64,000 nt of DNA from positions 4,960,001 through 5,024,000 of the forward strand of contig NC_013441.1 in assembly GCF_000024785.1 (NCBI RefSeq). The letters are read 5' to 3'. A program made the translations under genes and the position numbers. Source of the DNA: Gordonia bronchialis DSM 43247. Its GTDB lineage: Bacteria > Actinomycetota > Actinomycetes > Mycobacteriales > Mycobacteriaceae. Under the pieces are notes generated by a model, which had not been told where the DNA came from, searched no databases, and saw only the letters and a list, made by a program, of their open reading frames with translations. Shown piece after piece: positions 34,849 through 44,343 of this stretch; position 1 is the stretch's first letter; every line of letters begins with the position of its first letter.

Positions 34849-34952
34849 AACAGCATTCTCTTGGTGAGATCACGGTCTCCACCAGACCCAGGACGGTTCA
34901 AAACAGCGAAATCCACCACGCGGCGAAGGATTGGGCTGATGGTGGCACCACC

Positions 34953-35011
34953 GAAATCTCGATACGCCTCGGGCTCGCAAGCTCGCACGTGGCTACTCGA
35001 TCCAAGTATCG
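34953..35011. repeat. Dispersed intergenic repeat, variant copy 3
   Basis: ATCTCGATACGCCTCGGGCT...GCTACTCGATCCAAG has the same plan as the copies at 3283 and 28602 (TCGATACGC ... GGCTACTC) but a different core with the arms CTCGCAAGCTCGC. It abuts the HNH gene remnant. Confidence 0.5.
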
Positions 35012-35388
35012 ACACCCTGACCACCGCGTGCGGGCCGCACAACCGGATGGTCGGCCCGAAACCCGGCCAGTACACCACCAGCGTCCTCACCGACGGGCCG
35101 GATGCCGGTCGGACGGCGTGGCGGTTGAACACCGAGGACGGGATGGCGTCGAATGAGGCGCGGATCAATCGGGTCAATGACATCGGCCCGCAGATCGTGG
35201 CCTACCTCAAAACCATTCGTGTCCAACGCGAACACCACCAACAATCCCGGGCCGCGACGACCGCCCCGCTGATCCGGGACGTACGGGACACCCCCGACAG
35301 TCGTCGTATCCGCCGGATGATCGCCGGCTGCTGGACCATCCGCCGCATCAACCTCGACAACGACGACCGCCTCCGCGCCGGACCCTGA
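35010..35388 (+). pseudogene. 3' end of a DUF222/13E12 HNH nuclease gene
   Basis: About 125 codons in frame to a TGA. They begin with the end of an HNH motif (DTLTTACGPHNRMVGPKPGQ) and continue YTTSVLTDGPDAGRTAWRLN, then a basic tail. There is no start; the sequence in front is the dispersed repeat. It is in the same orientation as the DUF222 5' part at 30506 and could be its other end, with the middle deleted. Confidence 0.7.
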
Positions 35389-35411
35389 CCCCGCCCCACC
35401 GTCAGCACTCA

Positions 35412-35438
35412 CCCCGCCACCAGCCACCGGTGGCGGGG
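35412..35438 (+). terminator. Strong hairpin after the HNH remnant
   Basis: Perfect 10-bp arms CCCCGCCACC and GGTGGCGGGG with a 7-nt loop, 23 bp after the stop. There is no U-tract, as is usual for high-GC actinobacterial terminators. The remaining 35439-35613 hold only the promoter region of the VOC gene. Confidence 0.55.
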
Positions 35439-35613
35439 CAGAAGCGCATGCGCTGTGGGCCAAACCCGACACACACCGCAGGGATCGGAGATGTCCATCG
35501 AGCACGGTGGTGCCGGGTGCGCAGCATCGGTCACGCTGGCCGAGGAACAGGTGCGGCGAACACAGATGAGTTCGAGCACGCGGCCTGGTCTGTACCCAGA
35601 GGAGGCGATGACA

Positions 35614-37409
<1,796 letters not shown>

Positions 37410-37423
37410 CCGATACGACGGCA

Positions 37424-37454
37424 GTGGCAGGCCACCCCGCGGATGACCTGCCAC
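37424..37454 (+). terminator. Hairpin downstream of gdhA
   Basis: GTGGCAGG and CCTGCCAC (8-bp arms, 15-nt loop) start 15 bp after the gdhA stop. A candidate terminator. The remaining sequence to 37668 shows no supported gene. Confidence 0.5.
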
Positions 37455-37668
37455 CGGTTGTCGTGTCTGATGTGTACGTCGATTCGAGCTCCCCTGCGCA
37501 GCCCACCTGCCCGGCGAATGCGTCGTCGTGACGTGATGCCCCGCCAGGTCAGCGGTCGGAGTCGCCGCCGGCTGCGGGCCGTGTTCGGTTTCGGGCGTCT
37601 CGGTTCAAGGCGTCACGCTGCCAGGGGTCGCTCGGATCGAGCCTCTGCTGGTCTTCGCCAACTATCCG

Positions 37669-38025
37669 CTACCACCTCCTCGCTTCTTCACTATCGTTGT
37701 CCCTCACCACAATCCGGCTGGGCGGGCCCCGCTGGCGACCACCGCGCGATGCGGGAAGGTACGCCTGCGGCGGACTGTCCCTTCCTGCTACCGGCGGATG
37801 AGAGGTCCGCATCGTCCCGGTGGCCACCCGCACCGTCGTCCGCGGGCGCAGATAGTGTTCGGCGCCCTCGCTGAACATTCGGTCGATCTGGGCACCCAGC
37901 CAGGCTTCCGCAGCGCGCCAGCACGCATCGACATCGTCGGCGATCTCAGACTCGAGAATCGTGAGGGTCTCGTCGTCGACCACCGAGAACACCGCACCCG
38001 GCCTACGGCGGATGCGGATGCTCAC
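37669..38025 (-). CDS. Hypothetical protein downstream of hsp20
   Basis: 118 residues from GTG 38025, which overlaps the end of the preceding small gene. The first part is compact and acidic (VVDDETLTILESEIADDVDA, WLGAQIDRMFSEGAEHYLRP). The last 45 residues are Pro/Arg-rich and may be disordered or non-coding. I do not recognise a family. Position suggests a stress-linked third gene of the hsp20 unit. Confidence 0.4.
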   Translation of the reverse strand: MSIRIRRRPGAVFSVVDDETLTILESEIADDVDACWRAAEAWLGAQIDRMFSEGAEHYLRPRTTVRVATGTMRTSHPPVAGRDSPPQAYLPASRGGRQRGPPSRIVVRDNDSEEARRW

Positions 38026-38167
38026 CGCCCGATTCGTCCTGGTCGTCGTCTCGTCGGGTGTAGGGGTATTCGTCAATGCCGGCGGCGGTGTCGTCGACAG
38101 GTATGGACTGTTCGACCCAATCACCCTCGTCAACAGCCGAAAAGGTTGGTGTGTCAGGTGATTTCAT
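38003..38167 (-). CDS. Small acidic protein, second gene of the hsp20 unit
   Basis: 54 residues, strongly acidic with an Asp cluster (RRDDDQDESGGEH) at the end. A perfect AAGGAGG lies 5 nt before ATG 38167, which is 35 nt after the hsp20 stop. The quality of the ribosome site and spacing argue that it is translated. Function unknown. Confidence 0.55.
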   Translation of the reverse strand: MKSPDTPTFSAVDEGDWVEQSIPVDDTAAGIDEYPYTRRDDDQDESGGEHPHPP

Positions 38168-38201
38168 GCGAACCTCCTTACTGTGCCAACTCGGCCGGAC
38201 G

Positions 38202-38645
38202 TCAGTCCGATCCGGTGGTGATGGCTTGCGGTGACCCGGTCGCCTCGACCGTGATCCGGCGCGGCTTGGCCTTCTCCGCGAGCGGGATCGTCAGTGTCAG
38301 AACACCATTGTCGTAATTAGCGGTGATCCGCGACGCGTCGATCCCGTCACCGAGCGACAGCTGGCGTCGATATGTGCCGGAGAATCGCTCACTCGTCAGC
38401 CACTGCACGCCGTCATCCGAGGGCGCACTGCGCTGAGCCGAGAGAGTCAGCACTCCATTGTCGACGGCGACGTCGATGGAACCCGCGTCGGCGCCCGGGA
38501 GATCGGCCACCAGCATGTAGTGATCGTCCACCTTGTACAGATCCAGCGGCATGAACCGGGGGGTGCGCGCGGTACCAGCCAGGGAGCCGGTCATCAATCC
38601 ACGAGCAAGCGCATCCACATCACTGAACGGATCAAAACGAAGCAC
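38202..38645 (-). CDS. Small heat-shock protein (Hsp20/alpha-crystallin)
   Basis: 147 residues. The alpha-crystallin domain (about residues 35-125) includes DHYMLVADLPGADAGSIDVA and the C-terminal consensus NGVLTLTIPLAEKAKPRRI (A-x-x-x-n-G-v-L). Proteins of this type hold unfolding proteins as ATP-independent oligomeric chaperones. It is transcribed away from a CIRCE element about 97 bp upstream, so HrcA control is likely. It is followed by two small genes in the same direction. Confidence 0.92.
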   Translation of the reverse strand: MLRFDPFSDVDALARGLMTGSLAGTARTPRFMPLDLYKVDDHYMLVADLPGADAGSIDVAVDNGVLTLSAQRSAPSDDGVQWLTSERFSGTYRRQLSLGDGIDASRITANYDNGVLTLTIPLAEKAKPRRITVEATGSPQAITTGSD

Positions 38646-38741
38646 AGCTACTCACCTCCTGAACATCAGGCTGCTCGCCACCCGTTGACGAGCAGCACAC
38701 GCTGTACACCAACCAAAATAGCACCGCTTCGCGACCTTCGC

Positions 38742-38768
38742 TAGCACTCTGTCACAAAGAGTGCTAAT
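38742..38768. promoter_or_regulatory. CIRCE element (HrcA operator)
   Basis: CTAGCACTC-N9-GAGTGCTAA matches the CIRCE consensus TTAGCACTC-N9-GAGTGCTAA at 17 of 18 positions. It lies between hsp20 (minus) and two small plus-strand genes and could repress both. Confidence 0.85.
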
Positions 38769-38824
38769 AGTGTTGGCGTCCGATAGAGGTAGGCGCAGAG
38801 AACCGGAAAGACAAGGAGGACACC

Positions 38825-38989
38825 ATGACTGCGCGCGAAGCCGATCTCGTCGAGCCCATCGTCGTATGGCCCGATCCCTCCCCTCTGCACTCTTGGTGGA
38901 CCACGGTCATGGCGCCACCAACCGAGACCGCCGGCGCCCGCGAATCGGTTCGACGCCCCAGCCCTGACGCGGCAGCGGAGGTGGCGTGA
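38825..38989 (+). CDS. Small hypothetical protein, divergent from hsp20
   Basis: 54 residues beginning TAREADLVEPIVVWPDPSPL with a Trp-rich motif (LHSWWTTVMAP) and a Pro/Ala tail. AAGGAGG lies 6-7 nt before the ATG. The stop and the next start overlap in TGATG, so it is co-translated with the next gene. It sits on the other side of the CIRCE element from hsp20. Confidence 0.6.
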   Translation: MTAREADLVEPIVVWPDPSPLHSWWTTVMAPPTETAGARESVRRPSPDAAAEVA

Positions 38990-39309
38990 TGGCCACCGTG
39001 CTGCATCCCCCGTTCGAAGTCGCCGACGTCGCTCACGTCCTCCGGGCCCGCGGCGCACAACCCGATCCGAGCCGCGATTGGGCGCGACGACCCGCACGCT
39101 ACGGGCGGGTCCGGGGCAACTTCTTGCCGGGCGGATGGCAATGGAGCCCATTGGACGGCTTCCTGGCCGCCCTGATCGCGACCGCGGCTTTTGCAGCGAC
39201 CTGCCTTCTCGTTCTCGCCGGGTCGTCGACGACGGCAGTCTTCTGGGCAGCGGTGTTCGCGTTCGTGTCGTTTGCACTCGAGATCCACGTGTTCAGTCGG
39301 CTGCCCTGA
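38989..39309 (+). CDS. Small membrane protein, divergent from hsp20
   Basis: 106 residues. A polar N-terminal half (VADVAHVLRARGAQPDPSRD) precedes two transmembrane helices (FLAALIATAAFAATCLLVLA and FWAAVFAFVSFALEIHVF). Unknown family. Coupled to the preceding small gene; heat-shock control through the CIRCE site is possible. Confidence 0.6.
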   Translation: MATVLHPPFEVADVAHVLRARGAQPDPSRDWARRPARYGRVRGNFLPGGWQWSPLDGFLAALIATAAFAATCLLVLAGSSTTAVFWAAVFAFVSFALEIHVFSRLP

Positions 39310-39353
39310 GACGCCCGTGACACCCCCGCCTTCCCCTCGAAAGCTCTCGCGCA

Positions 39354-39509
39354 GTGCATGCTTCAACCTTTCCGCCTCCACCTCCTTGGCGACCCGACGA
39401 CATCCGGAATGCCGGGCCCGGTCATCACGACGAAGGTCCGCTGTGGCCGGCCGTCGCCGTCATCGTCACCTGCGTGCTGTTGCTGGTGGTGGTGAGTCTT
39501 ACCACCTGA
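39354..39509 (+). CDS. Possible 51-residue single-pass membrane protein
   Basis: From GTG 39354 the frame encodes a Pro-rich start, a His/Asp segment (GPGHHDEGPLWP) and one hydrophobic helix (AVAVIVTCVLLLVVVSL) before TGA. It is too short for routine detection. The ribosome site is weak, so it is tentative; it could belong to the same unit as the two genes before it. Confidence 0.35.
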   Translation: MHASTFPPPPPWRPDDIRNAGPGHHDEGPLWPAVAVIVTCVLLLVVVSLTT

Positions 39510-39524
39510 CTGCGGTCTCCTGCA

Positions 39525-40513
39525 TCAATCACCGGGCAGCAGAAGCACTTTCCCCACCGACGACGACGATTCCAGCAGTTCCTGGCCCTTCTCGGCGTCG
39601 GCGAGGGGGAGCTTCGCGGAGATCACCGGGGCGATGAGTCCGCCTGCCACCAGCGGCCATTCGTTCGCGGCGACGTCGGCGACGATCTCCGCCTTCGAGC
39701 CGGGACCGGTGAGCGGACGGTTACGGACGTTGAGTCCGATGATCCGGGCACGCTTGCCGATGAGCGCGCCCACGTTCACCTCACCGGTGAAGCCGCCCTG
39801 CATCCCGATGATCACCAGCCGGCCGCCGACGGCGAGGGCGTCGATGTTGCGCGCGAGGTAGCTGCCCCCATGATGTCCAGGATCACGTCGGCCTGACCTG
39901 CCAGCTCGACGGCGAAATCCTGTTCACGGTAGTTGATCACGGTGTCGGCCCCCAGGTCGCGGCAGCGTTGCGCCTTGCCTTCCGACCCGACCGTCACCGC
40001 CACCCGGGCGCCCAGCGCCTTGGCGACCTGAATCGCGTGGGTCCCGATGCCGCTGCCGCCACCGTGGACCAGCAACAGTTCGCCCTCGCGGAGTCCGGCG
40101 TCGGCGACGATCGTGGACCAGACGGTGCTCGCAACCTCCGGCAGGGCGGCCGCGTCGACGAGGGAGACTCCCGCCGGCACCGGCAGCAATTGGGCCGCCG
40201 GGACCACGGCGTAGTCCGCATAACCGCCACCGGCGATGAGGGCACACACCTCGGTGCCCACGACGGGGCCGTAAACACCGGGTCCGAGTGCGACGACGAT
40301 GCCGGAGACTTCCATCCCCATGATGTCGGTGATACCGGGCGGCGGTGGGTAGAGACCTTGGCGCTGAAGCAGATCCGCACGGTTGATGCCCGCCGCGGCC
40401 ACGCGGACGAGGACCTCACCGCGAGCGGGGGTCGGGGTGGGCACATCCTCGAGGACGAGGCGCTTCTCGTCGTCGAGGATGATGGCGCGCATGGTGGTCG
40501 GGGTAGTGATCAT
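39525..40513 (-). pseudogene. NAD(P)H quinone oxidoreductase (PIG3/QOR type), frameshifted
   Basis: Starting at ATG 40513 (AGGAG upstream), a medium-chain reductase reads MRAIILDDEKRLVLEDVPTP, GINRADLLQRQGLYPPPPG and the nucleotide motif VHGGGSGIGTHAIQVAKALG down to DVILDIMGA. At the C5 run 39865-39869 (G5 on the coding strand) one base appears missing. After it the protein continues in another frame with a normal end (VIIGMQGGFTGEVN...KVLLLPGD). Corrected length is about 329 residues. Single homopolymer indel: sequencing error or a recent mutation. Confidence 0.75.
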
Positions 40514-40530
40514 GATCGTTCTCCTGAGGT

Positions 40531-41403
40531 TCAGCGGACCGAGTACGGTACCGGCATGTGCAGCGCGGCCTGCGCAGAGGTGTTGACGTCGAACCGGATG
40601 GCGCGGAACGGTTTCAACGCCCGCAGGTCGTCGGCCATCCGTCCGGACCCGATCGTGAGCCGGTGCCCACGCGGCAGCGACGACGTCCCGGCAGCGAGGA
40701 TGTTGGTCTGGTTCAACGTGGAATGCCACGCCCCGTCGCGACGGGTATAGGAGGTGAGGGTGGACACGTGCTCGCCGCCCGCGAAGCGTTTCTGGGTCGG
40801 AGTCGGCGCCGAGAACGCGACGTCAATCCCACCGTCCGCGTTGGCAATCCGCGCCGAGATTCGGTCCGCGTCGATGTCGACGTCGAGGTCGGTGACCCAC
40901 TTGGGAAAGCCGTAGCCGTCGTGCCCGCGCACCTGCGCGATCTCGGTGTTCACCGGAAGCGACAGCACGTACGCGTGAAGATGATCGTTGCCGAGTGCGG
41001 CGGCGAGATCGGCCACTCCCGCGCCACCGTGGCGTGCCGGCCGGACCGCAATCCCGACGGCCGCCTCGGTGTAGAAGTCGATGTCGCACACGTCGTATCG
41101 GAAGAGCACGAGATCATCCGGCACATGCCGACGAATCGCCCGGGTCGGCGCGACCATCGTGAGTCTCGCCGAGGACATCGCGTAGTAGAAGTTCGGCGTG
41201 CGGGTCTCGCCGATCGGCGACTGCACCACCGTCTTGGGCAGTGTGCGAAAGAAGTCGACGCCGGGTACGCGCGGGTCGGCGGCCACCTCGTCGAGCGGCG
41301 CCGCCATCCGGTACCGATCGAACCAACCACCCCGGGGAACTGGGACGGTCCGCCCGCCCAGGTCGACGTCGACGGTGTCGGCGGGTAACGCGGAATCTGT
41401 CAT
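40531..41403 (-). CDS. Acetoacetate decarboxylase (ADC)-like protein
   Basis: 290 residues of the acetoacetate-decarboxylase superfamily. The core has TPNFYYAMSSARLTMVAPTR, YTEAAVGIAVRP and the signature HDGYGFPKWVTDLDVD, where the Lys corresponds to the Schiff-base region of true ADC. Many actinobacterial members have other or unknown reactions. ATG 41403. An inverted repeat lies 20-40 bp upstream, so it is likely regulated. It is 17 bp upstream of the quinone oxidoreductase gene in the same direction, suggesting one operon. Confidence 0.75.
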   Translation of the reverse strand: MTDSALPADTVDVDLGGRTVPVPRGGWFDRYRMAAPLDEVAADPRVPGVDFFRTLPKTVVQSPIGETRTPNFYYAMSSARLTMVAPTRAIRRHVPDDLVLFRYDVCDIDFYTEAAVGIAVRPARHGGAGVADLAAALGNDHLHAYVLSLPVNTEIAQVRGHDGYGFPKWVTDLDVDIDADRISARIANADGGIDVAFSAPTPTQKRFAGGEHVSTLTSYTRRDGAWHSTLNQTNILAAGTSSLPRGHRLTIGSGRMADDLRALKPFRAIRFDVNTSAQAALHMPVPYSVR

Positions 41404-41423
41404 GGCTGCACTCCCTGATTGTC

Positions 41424-41465
41424 GATGTGAGCAACGTTCACATCAAGATGGACGTCGATGTTAAC
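41424..41465. promoter_or_regulatory. Inverted-repeat operator upstream of the ADC-like gene
   Basis: GATGTGA-N7-TCACATC (41424-41444) with AACGTT inside the spacer, followed by a further half-site GATGTTAAC (41457-41465). Positioned just upstream of the minus-strand start at 41403. Fits a TetR- or MarR-sized dimer site; which protein binds is unknown. Confidence 0.55.
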
Positions 41466-41559
41466 GGCGTCAACACCGGCAATCACCTGCGCTGATACAT
41501 TTGACGGCGGCTCGCAGACCGTCTAATGTAAGCGCCGTACACATATTTGGGAGGCACTC

Positions 41560-42243
41560 ATGGCGCCACGCGTCCTCACTGTCGTGACCAACGTCGGCCA
41601 CTACGACGATCCGTCGCACCCCACCGGGCTCTGGCTGTCCGAGCTCACCCACGCGTGGGACGTTTTCGCCGAGCGGGGGTTCGAGCAGGTCCTCGTCAGC
41701 CCGCAGGGCGGGCGGTCGCCGCTGGAGCCGAAGTCCGTGCGCTTTCCCACCTACGACAAGTCCGCGAAGTCCTGGCACGCCGACCCGGACCGCATGGACC
41801 TGCTGGAGCACACCGCCGCCCCCGAGGCGATCGACTCGGCCGACTTCGACGCCGTCTACTTCACCGGCGGTCACGCCGTCATGTACGACTTCCCCGACTG
41901 CCCAGGCCTGCAACGGATCACGCGGGAGATCTGGGAGCGCGGCGGCATCGTCGCATCGGTGTGCCACGGCTACTGCGGACTACTCAACACCACACTTTCC
42001 GACGGCTCATATCTCGTCGCCGGTCGTCGGGTCACCGGATTCGCCTGGGCCGAGGAGGTTCTCGCACGAGTGAACAAGCTGGTTCCGTACAACGCCGAGG
42101 AGGAGATGCGCAAGCGGGGCGCCATCTACGAGAAGGCGAAACTCCCGTTCGTCTCCTACGCCGTGGTCGACGGCAACCTGGTCACCGGGCAGAACCCGTT
42201 CTCGGCCAAGGAGACCGCGGCGAATGTCGCCGACCTACTGTGA
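41560..42243 (+). CDS. DJ-1/PfpI family class I glutamine amidotransferase-like protein
   Basis: 227 residues, the Hsp31-like branch. VYFTGGHAVMYDFPDC carries the conserved Gly/His region, and IVASVCHGYCGLLNT the nucleophile Cys-His elbow. Members act as glyoxalase III, chaperone or deglycase-like enzymes. GGGAGG is 8 nt before ATG 41560. Followed by a TetR gene in the same direction but with its own leaderless promoter. Confidence 0.82.
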   Translation: MAPRVLTVVTNVGHYDDPSHPTGLWLSELTHAWDVFAERGFEQVLVSPQGGRSPLEPKSVRFPTYDKSAKSWHADPDRMDLLEHTAAPEAIDSADFDAVYFTGGHAVMYDFPDCPGLQRITREIWERGGIVASVCHGYCGLLNTTLSDGSYLVAGRRVTGFAWAEEVLARVNKLVPYNAEEEMRKRGAIYEKAKLPFVSYAVVDGNLVTGQNPFSAKETAANVADLL

Positions 42244-42266
42244 GCATGCACCGCGTGCGACGCGGA

Positions 42267-42272
42267 TAGGAT
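42267..42272 (+). promoter_or_regulatory. Leaderless promoter -10 for the TetR gene
   Basis: TAGGAT, 7 nt, then the GTG at 42280. Confidence 0.6.
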
Positions 42273-42279
42273 CTCATCC

Positions 42280-42852
42280 GTGGCTACCGAAACCTCGTAT
42301 CACCACGGCGACCTGCCGTCGGCACTGGTGCAGGCGGCCATCGAACTGCTCGAGGAGAACGGGCGCGCCGAGCTGTCGCTACGCGCGGCGGCACGCCGGG
42401 CCGGGGTGTCCACCGCGGCTCCGTATCGGCACTTCCCCGACCGCACGGCACTGCTGTCCGCAGTGGCCGCCGTCGGCTACACAGACCTCGCCCGGGATCT
42501 GGCGGCCGCCTGTCCTGAGCCACAGACCGTCGACGATCTGGCCACCATCGCGTACGCCTACGTAGAATTCGCTCTGCGGCGACCCGGCCTGTTCCGGGTG
42601 ATGTTCGCCGAGGGCTGCGATCCGACGAGCCCGGATCGGGTGGCGGCGGTCGCCGCGATCCACGACTACCTCGGCAGCATCGTCGCCCGCGTATTGCCGA
42701 GCGACACACCCGAACCGTTGGCGCTGGCGTCGTGGGCCCTCGTCCACGGTCTGGCGTTCCTGCATCTCGACGGCAAACTCGACAGCAGTGACGATGCCAC
42801 CGTCGAGGCCACTGTTCGTAACGCAGTTCTCGCCACCCTCATCCGCCGCTGA
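42280..42852 (+). CDS. TetR/AcrR family regulator
   Basis: 190 residues. The N-terminal helix-turn-helix reads LSLRAAARRAGVSTAAPYRH and ends FPDRTALLSAVA. The C-terminal domain (ALRRPGLFRVMFAEGCD) belongs to the WHG-like TetR_C group. Ligand and targets unknown; the operator at 41424 upstream of the ADC-like gene or the adjacent DJ-1 gene are candidates. Its stop abuts the convergent hydrolase stop with no gap. Confidence 0.85.
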   Translation: MATETSYHHGDLPSALVQAAIELLEENGRAELSLRAAARRAGVSTAAPYRHFPDRTALLSAVAAVGYTDLARDLAAACPEPQTVDDLATIAYAYVEFALRRPGLFRVMFAEGCDPTSPDRVAAVAAIHDYLGSIVARVLPSDTPEPLALASWALVHGLAFLHLDGKLDSSDDATVEATVRNAVLATLIRR

Positions 42853-44268
42853 CTACTCGTCGTCAAACCGCTGCGCGATCCAGTCGGTGATCTTGGGGTG
42901 GGTGAAGTAGGCGAGATGGTCGACGCCAAGGCTTTTCGGTAGCAGCAACACGTCCTCGCCCGGCAACGGATTGTCGTTGATACGGGACATCGACGTCACC
43001 GCGACGGCGAGATCGTTGGCGACGGTGAGGATCTCGTCTGCCCCGAAGTCCGCGGCGGCGAGCACCAGACCCTTCCAACCGGCCGGCTGCGGTTCGGCGT
43101 CCTGCGGTTCGAAATCACTTGCCACGGCGAGATAGCGTGCCGTGAGGTCGGTGTCGGGCCGGTTCAGGGCGTGCAGATACTCACTGTCGGGGTCCATGGC
43201 CGCGAGGCCGGGAATCTTGGTGGTTCCCTCGCCGACAACGGCTTTCACGAGTTCGGCGAGTAGTCGCAACGGCTCGGGCAGAGTGAGGCCGAACTCGGCC
43301 GCATAGGCGGCGACGAGGTTGGTCATCAGGTTGATGAATCTCTCCCAATTGTGGGCCTCGGCCATACCGGTGCCCGCGTTTGGTCCGCCCGCCATCGCGA
43401 CGTTTCGGACGGTGATCGGGTCGGTGGACGTCAGAACGTGCTCGGCGAGACTCCGGGTGACCAGGCTTCCGCGGCTGTGGGCGATCACGTCGACGACGAG
43501 CGGTCCGCTCGACGCCGCGAGCAATGCCTTGTTGAGTTCCTGCGCATTGGTTGTCGGGTCGACGCTCAGCGTCCGATGGTCGTATCCCAGCACCGCATCG
43601 TATTTCTCGTGTGCGGCAGCGAGGAAGGCCTGCCCCCAATCCGTGGTGGGGAGCTGCTTGAAGCTGAACCCGGTGGTCGCGAAGATTCCGTGGACAAGCA
43701 GGAGCAGCGTCGCCGGCCGACCCGCGTGGCTGGGTGTGATGGTCCCGGTGAATCGAGGCCAGTCCTCACCCGTGGCCGGCACCGTCACCAGGCCGGGATG
43801 GATGAAACCCTCCTGGATGACCATCGCGCCGTGCACCAACTTGTCGGCAATGAAGCGGATCACGTTGACCCGCACAGACGTCCAGCCACGTTCGAGCACA
43901 CCCGCGGTGTGTGGTGCACCGGGTAGCCGCGCGCCGGCGATCTCGAAGGTCATCGACGCGGCATCCGGGTCATGCTGTCCGGACACCCACCGCAGGACTC
44001 CCTGGTCGTCGGTCACCAGCAGGACGGCACCCTGATCAGCGGCCACCTCCACGCGAACCCGCGGATCGGCGACGGCAGCGGCCCGAACCGTCGTGCCACC
44101 ACGGTCCACCGTGCGCAGGCCGACGGTCTCGAGGATCTCCCACTCACCCGCGCCACCGAGTGCGGTGGCGAAGTCTTCGGCCGGGGCCCTCAACGACTCG
44201 TCGGCAACCACGTCGTCGGCAACCACATGGTCCGGCAGGTCAAGGGTGACGGGTTGATTCGGCTGCAT
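42853..44268 (-). CDS. Alpha/beta-hydrolase (lipase-like) protein
   Basis: 471 residues. A beta-rich N-terminal region of about 190 residues precedes the hydrolase core. The core begins TLLLLVHGIFATTGFSF (oxyanion HG) and has the nucleophile VIAHSRGSLVTRSL (S-x-S-x-G variant AHSRGS). The C-terminus ends FTHPKITDWIAQRF, placing the His in HLAYFTHP. The class suggests an esterase or CHAT/lipase-associated protein. GGAGG stands 6 nt before ATG 44268; nearer ATG 44274 would have no spacing. No signal peptide, so cytoplasmic. Confidence 0.75.
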   Translation of the reverse strand: MQPNQPVTLDLPDHVVADDVVADESLRAPAEDFATALGGAGEWEILETVGLRTVDRGGTTVRAAAVADPRVRVEVAADQGAVLLVTDDQGVLRWVSGQHDPDAASMTFEIAGARLPGAPHTAGVLERGWTSVRVNVIRFIADKLVHGAMVIQEGFIHPGLVTVPATGEDWPRFTGTITPSHAGRPATLLLLVHGIFATTGFSFKQLPTTDWGQAFLAAAHEKYDAVLGYDHRTLSVDPTTNAQELNKALLAASSGPLVVDVIAHSRGSLVTRSLAEHVLTSTDPITVRNVAMAGGPNAGTGMAEAHNWERFINLMTNLVAAYAAEFGLTLPEPLRLLAELVKAVVGEGTTKIPGLAAMDPDSEYLHALNRPDTDLTARYLAVASDFEPQDAEPQPAGWKGLVLAAADFGADEILTVANDLAVAVTSMSRINDNPLPGEDVLLLPKSLGVDHLAYFTHPKITDWIAQRFDDE

Positions 44269-44343
44269 CGCCATCCTCCGTTCGCGGCCCCCGCTCCACC
44301 ATGGCACACCGCAGGGCACCGGGACGACGCATTCGGTGGTTGG

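Larger units (their letters stand above)
33565..34900 (-). mobile_element. Complete IS3-family insertion sequence (IS-B), 1336 bp
   Basis: Ends carry inverted repeats starting TGAACCGTCCTGG (left 33565; right read inward from 34900). The similarity extends to GAGACC about 25 bp inside. It contains orfA and orfB on the minus strand. It differs from IS-A in ends and protein sequence. Flanks (GGTCT left, AAACAG right) show no target duplication. Confidence 0.9.

Noticed and set aside
31331..34900. Composite transposon formed by the two IS elements
   Set aside because: The IS differ in end sequence and transposase, and no outer target duplication is present.
37443..37874. Plus-strand frame after gdhA
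   Set aside because: Arg/Ser-rich, no ribosome site, and opposite to a better minus-strand candidate.
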